64,000 nucleotides of DNA from Phocaeicola faecium (GTDB lineage: Bacteria; Bacteroidota; Bacteroidia; Bacteroidales; Bacteroidaceae): assembly GCF_014837055.1 (NCBI RefSeq), contig NZ_JACSPQ010000001.1, positions 299,035 to 363,034 of the forward strand, given 5' to 3'. The position numbers and the translations under genes are program-made. This document shows, one piece after another, positions 62,586 through 64,000 of the stretch; within the stretch, counting starts at the first letter, position 1; every line of letters starts with the position of its first letter. The notes under the pieces were generated by a model that was given only the letters and a program-made list of their open reading frames with translations, did not search any database and was not told the origin of the DNA.

Positions 62586-63797
62586 TTATCTCGCATCCTC
62601 CGAGTTTATCAGGTAAACAATGGTATTGTACTTGATTTTCGCCTTGTTCTTTCTGATATTGGAAGATATTGCAGAGGTAGCAGAGTTGTACATGTTCTGC
62701 AGCGACTGGAGTGCAATGGCCTCAGTCGAAATACCTGTACCGTAACCGTCACTGGATTCAAAGCTGATATTCTGCTGTACCGTGTTGGAACCGGCATCCT
62801 TCATGAAATCACGGAATGCAGATTCAGGAACATAGAAGCCTTCCATACCGTCATTGTCAAATACAGAAAGCTTGACCTTGATGAACCTGTCGCCGATAAG
62901 GATACTGGTTATGGAAGCCCTGACACGCTGCTGACCGAAACCTGTTACCGTTCCATAGAGGTAAGTTCCCTTTTTCAGCTTTGTATCGCTTACCGTCACA
63001 TCGTCCATAAGCTTGAATCGCAGACGTGTGCCTTCATGCGCCTTTGTAGTCTGGTCAATCATGGCACGTATCAGCTTGTTCTCGGCAAATTCATCCGGAG
63101 TAGTAACCGTATTGAATCTTTCGGCATTGGTGTCATTGGACTTGATTACCAGACTCGGACGGTTGCGTTCCCTTTCCTCCTGACGTACTTTAGCTATGGA
63201 ATCAGCCCTGTGCTTTCTTTCAGCTTCCTCTGCTTCCGGGTCTTTGATACCCAGTCCGCTTTCAATGGCCTTCTGCCGTTCATAGCTCCTCCGCTGAATC
63301 TCTTCAAGGTCACGTGCGAACTCGTCCTGTGAGGAATAGCCCATACCTCCGTAACCCGTTTCACTGTTTTCCGAAGGACCGTTTCCGTAAGCATATGCAT
63401 TGATATGCTTTCTTGATTCTGCAAGGGAACGCTCCAGTTTTTCAAGTTCTCTCTGCTGTCGCTGTCTTTCAGCTTCAGCTGCATCCAGTCTGTTCAGTTC
63501 CTCTTCGCTGTAGCCGTGTTCCAGTTCCTCCTTCTTCTGTTCTTCCTCCCCGATACCGCTGACGGCTGTGAAGGCATCCTCGTCACCGAAACGTCTGGAC
63601 ATCTCATACATTTTGTCTCCGGCTTCCTCGGCATTGGCCTGGGGAAGTTCCATGTTGATACGGTCTGTAGCTACCGTTCCGGCAGTTTCCTCACTACCGG
63701 AGAAGGTCTGCATCACGAAGTATACCAGTGCGCACAGCGGAACGAATATGACCAGCGGAAAGATATACTTGGGCTGTTTGAAATTAATCTTAATCAT
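62586..63797 (-). CDS. traM: Conjugative transposon protein TraM (VirB10-like)
   Basis: A 403-aa inner-membrane protein with one transmembrane helix (about residues 12-30, IFPLVIFVPLCALVYFVMQT), a long Glu/Arg-rich coiled region (about 75-230), and a C-terminal periplasmic TraM domain (GTYLYGTVTGFGQQRVRASI onward). It corresponds to VirB10, spanning the envelope as part of the transfer channel core. The start codon overlaps the stop of the preceding gene (ATGA). Confidence 0.88.
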   Translation of the reverse strand: MIKINFKQPKYIFPLVIFVPLCALVYFVMQTFSGSEETAGTVATDRINMELPQANAEEAGDKMYEMSRRFGDEDAFTAVSGIGEEEQKKEELEHGYSEEELNRLDAAEAERQRQQRELEKLERSLAESRKHINAYAYGNGPSENSETGYGGMGYSSQDEFARDLEEIQRRSYERQKAIESGLGIKDPEAEEAERKHRADSIAKVRQEERERNRPSLVIKSNDTNAERFNTVTTPDEFAENKLIRAMIDQTTKAHEGTRLRFKLMDDVTVSDTKLKKGTYLYGTVTGFGQQRVRASITSILIGDRFIKVKLSVFDNDGMEGFYVPESAFRDFMKDAGSNTVQQNISFESSDGYGTGISTEAIALQSLQNMYNSATSAISSNIRKNKAKIKYNTIVYLINSEDAR

Positions 63798-64000
63798 GGG
63801 TTATCATTGTTTTTAATGGATTTGACTATATTTTCCAGCTGCCGGTATTTGAGGATGATCCGCAAGGAATCCTCACGACTCTTTACTGGTATGGCAATCA
63901 TGGAGTCCAGTTCATGACGCAGTAACTGTCCCTTTACCGTCATGTCCGTCAATACACTGCGGTGAATGTCCTTGTTTGCCTGGATGGTACGGAATCCCTG
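63794..64000 (-). CDS. Conjugation gene upstream of traM, C-terminal part (5' end outside window)
   Basis: The last 68 codons of a - strand gene, open to the right edge. The readable part (GFRTIQANKDIHRSVLTDMT, then LLRHELDSMIAIPVKSRED) is helical and charged. From its place before traM it should be a TraK- or TraL-type conjugation protein, but the sequence does not show a motif that I recognise. It overlaps traM by 4 bases. Confidence 0.65.
   Translation of the reverse strand, partial: QGFRTIQANKDIHRSVLTDMTVKGQLLRHELDSMIAIPVKSREDSLRIILKYRQLENIVKSIKNNDNP

Larger units (their letters stand above)
10781..64000. mobile_element. Integrative conjugative element, left part (right end outside window)
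   Basis: From here to the right edge the gene content changes from housekeeping to mobile-element genes: HTH/excisionase-like proteins, a primase-helicase, ArdC antirestriction protein, DUF3945/DUF4099 proteins, a VirD4-like coupling protein and TraO/TraN/TraM. The precise left end is not identified; it must lie between the GH20 terminator and the first HTH gene (10.78-11.3 kb). No integrase, relaxase or right end is visible, so those should be beyond 64 kb. Cargo includes the pigment operon (25.6-48.1 kb) and three AT-rich gene pairs. I see no tRNA at the left side. Confidence 0.8.

Overview
ORGANISM. The window reads as a Bacteroides/Phocaeicola-type gut Bacteroidales chromosome. The grounds are repeated TAnnTTTG (-7) promoter elements, weak Shine-Dalgarno signals, a Bacteroides-style serC/3-PGDH/DUF1015 operon, and a TraM/TraN/TraO conjugation operon of the Bacteroidales conjugative-transposon kind. 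This is judged from proteins and promoters only; no rRNA or tRNA gene is present. LAYOUT. (1) 1-10.78 kb is ordinary core chromosome, all on the + strand: the end of a DEAD-box RNA helicase, serC, a short D-3-phosphoglycerate dehydrogenase, a DUF1015 protein, an EamA transporter, a YigZ/IMPACT protein, two L,D-transpeptidases and a GH20 hexosaminidase that ends at strong hairpins. (2) From about 10.8-11.3 kb to the right edge lies an integrative conjugative element (ICE). Its left end falls in 10.8-11.3 kb. Its right end and integrase lie outside the window. The left ICE arm (11.3-25.5 kb) holds HTH regulators, a 1092-aa primase-helicase, a probable two-gene defence pair (AAA ATPase plus TOPRIM-like partner), a WYL regulator, a phosphoribosyltransferase/SLOG pair, a two-gene TIR cassette bracketed by copies of the end of an HTH gene, gene remnants, and a 326-bp tandem repeat with RNA-like folding. 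(3) 25.6-48.1 kb is one continuous + strand, AT-rich biosynthetic operon for an aryl-polyene/flexirubin-like pigment. (4) 48.3-64 kb is the - strand conjugation arm: lipoprotein, zinc-ribbon protein, TOPRIM protein, ArdC antirestriction protein, DUF3945/DUF4099 proteins, TraX-like protein, coupling protein, TraO, TraN and TraM. A + strand AT-rich island (55.1-58.1 kb) interrupts it with a glucosaminidase and a DGQHR-like plus HEPN gene pair. HOW THE CARGO WORKS TOGETHER. In the pigment operon a MIO-type ammonia-lyase would make p-coumarate from tyrosine, and a PaaK-like AMP ligase would activate it. Two ACPs, three cysteine-bearing ketosynthases, one KS-like subunit lacking the cysteine, one ketoreductase and two incomplete hot-dog dehydratases would extend it. 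No enoyl reductase is present, so the chain stays polyunsaturated. A methyltransferase, an LpxL-like acyltransferase, an N-terminal-nucleophile acyltransferase, a GT2-DUF2062 protein, an oxidoreductase, LolA and an MMPL-acyltransferase-methyltransferase fusion would decorate the product and move it to the outer membrane. DarA/DarB, which would build a dialkylresorcinol half, are not in the window. The three AT-rich gene pairs (16.3-18.0, 21.8-23.4 and 55.9-58.1 kb) look like separately acquired defence cargo.
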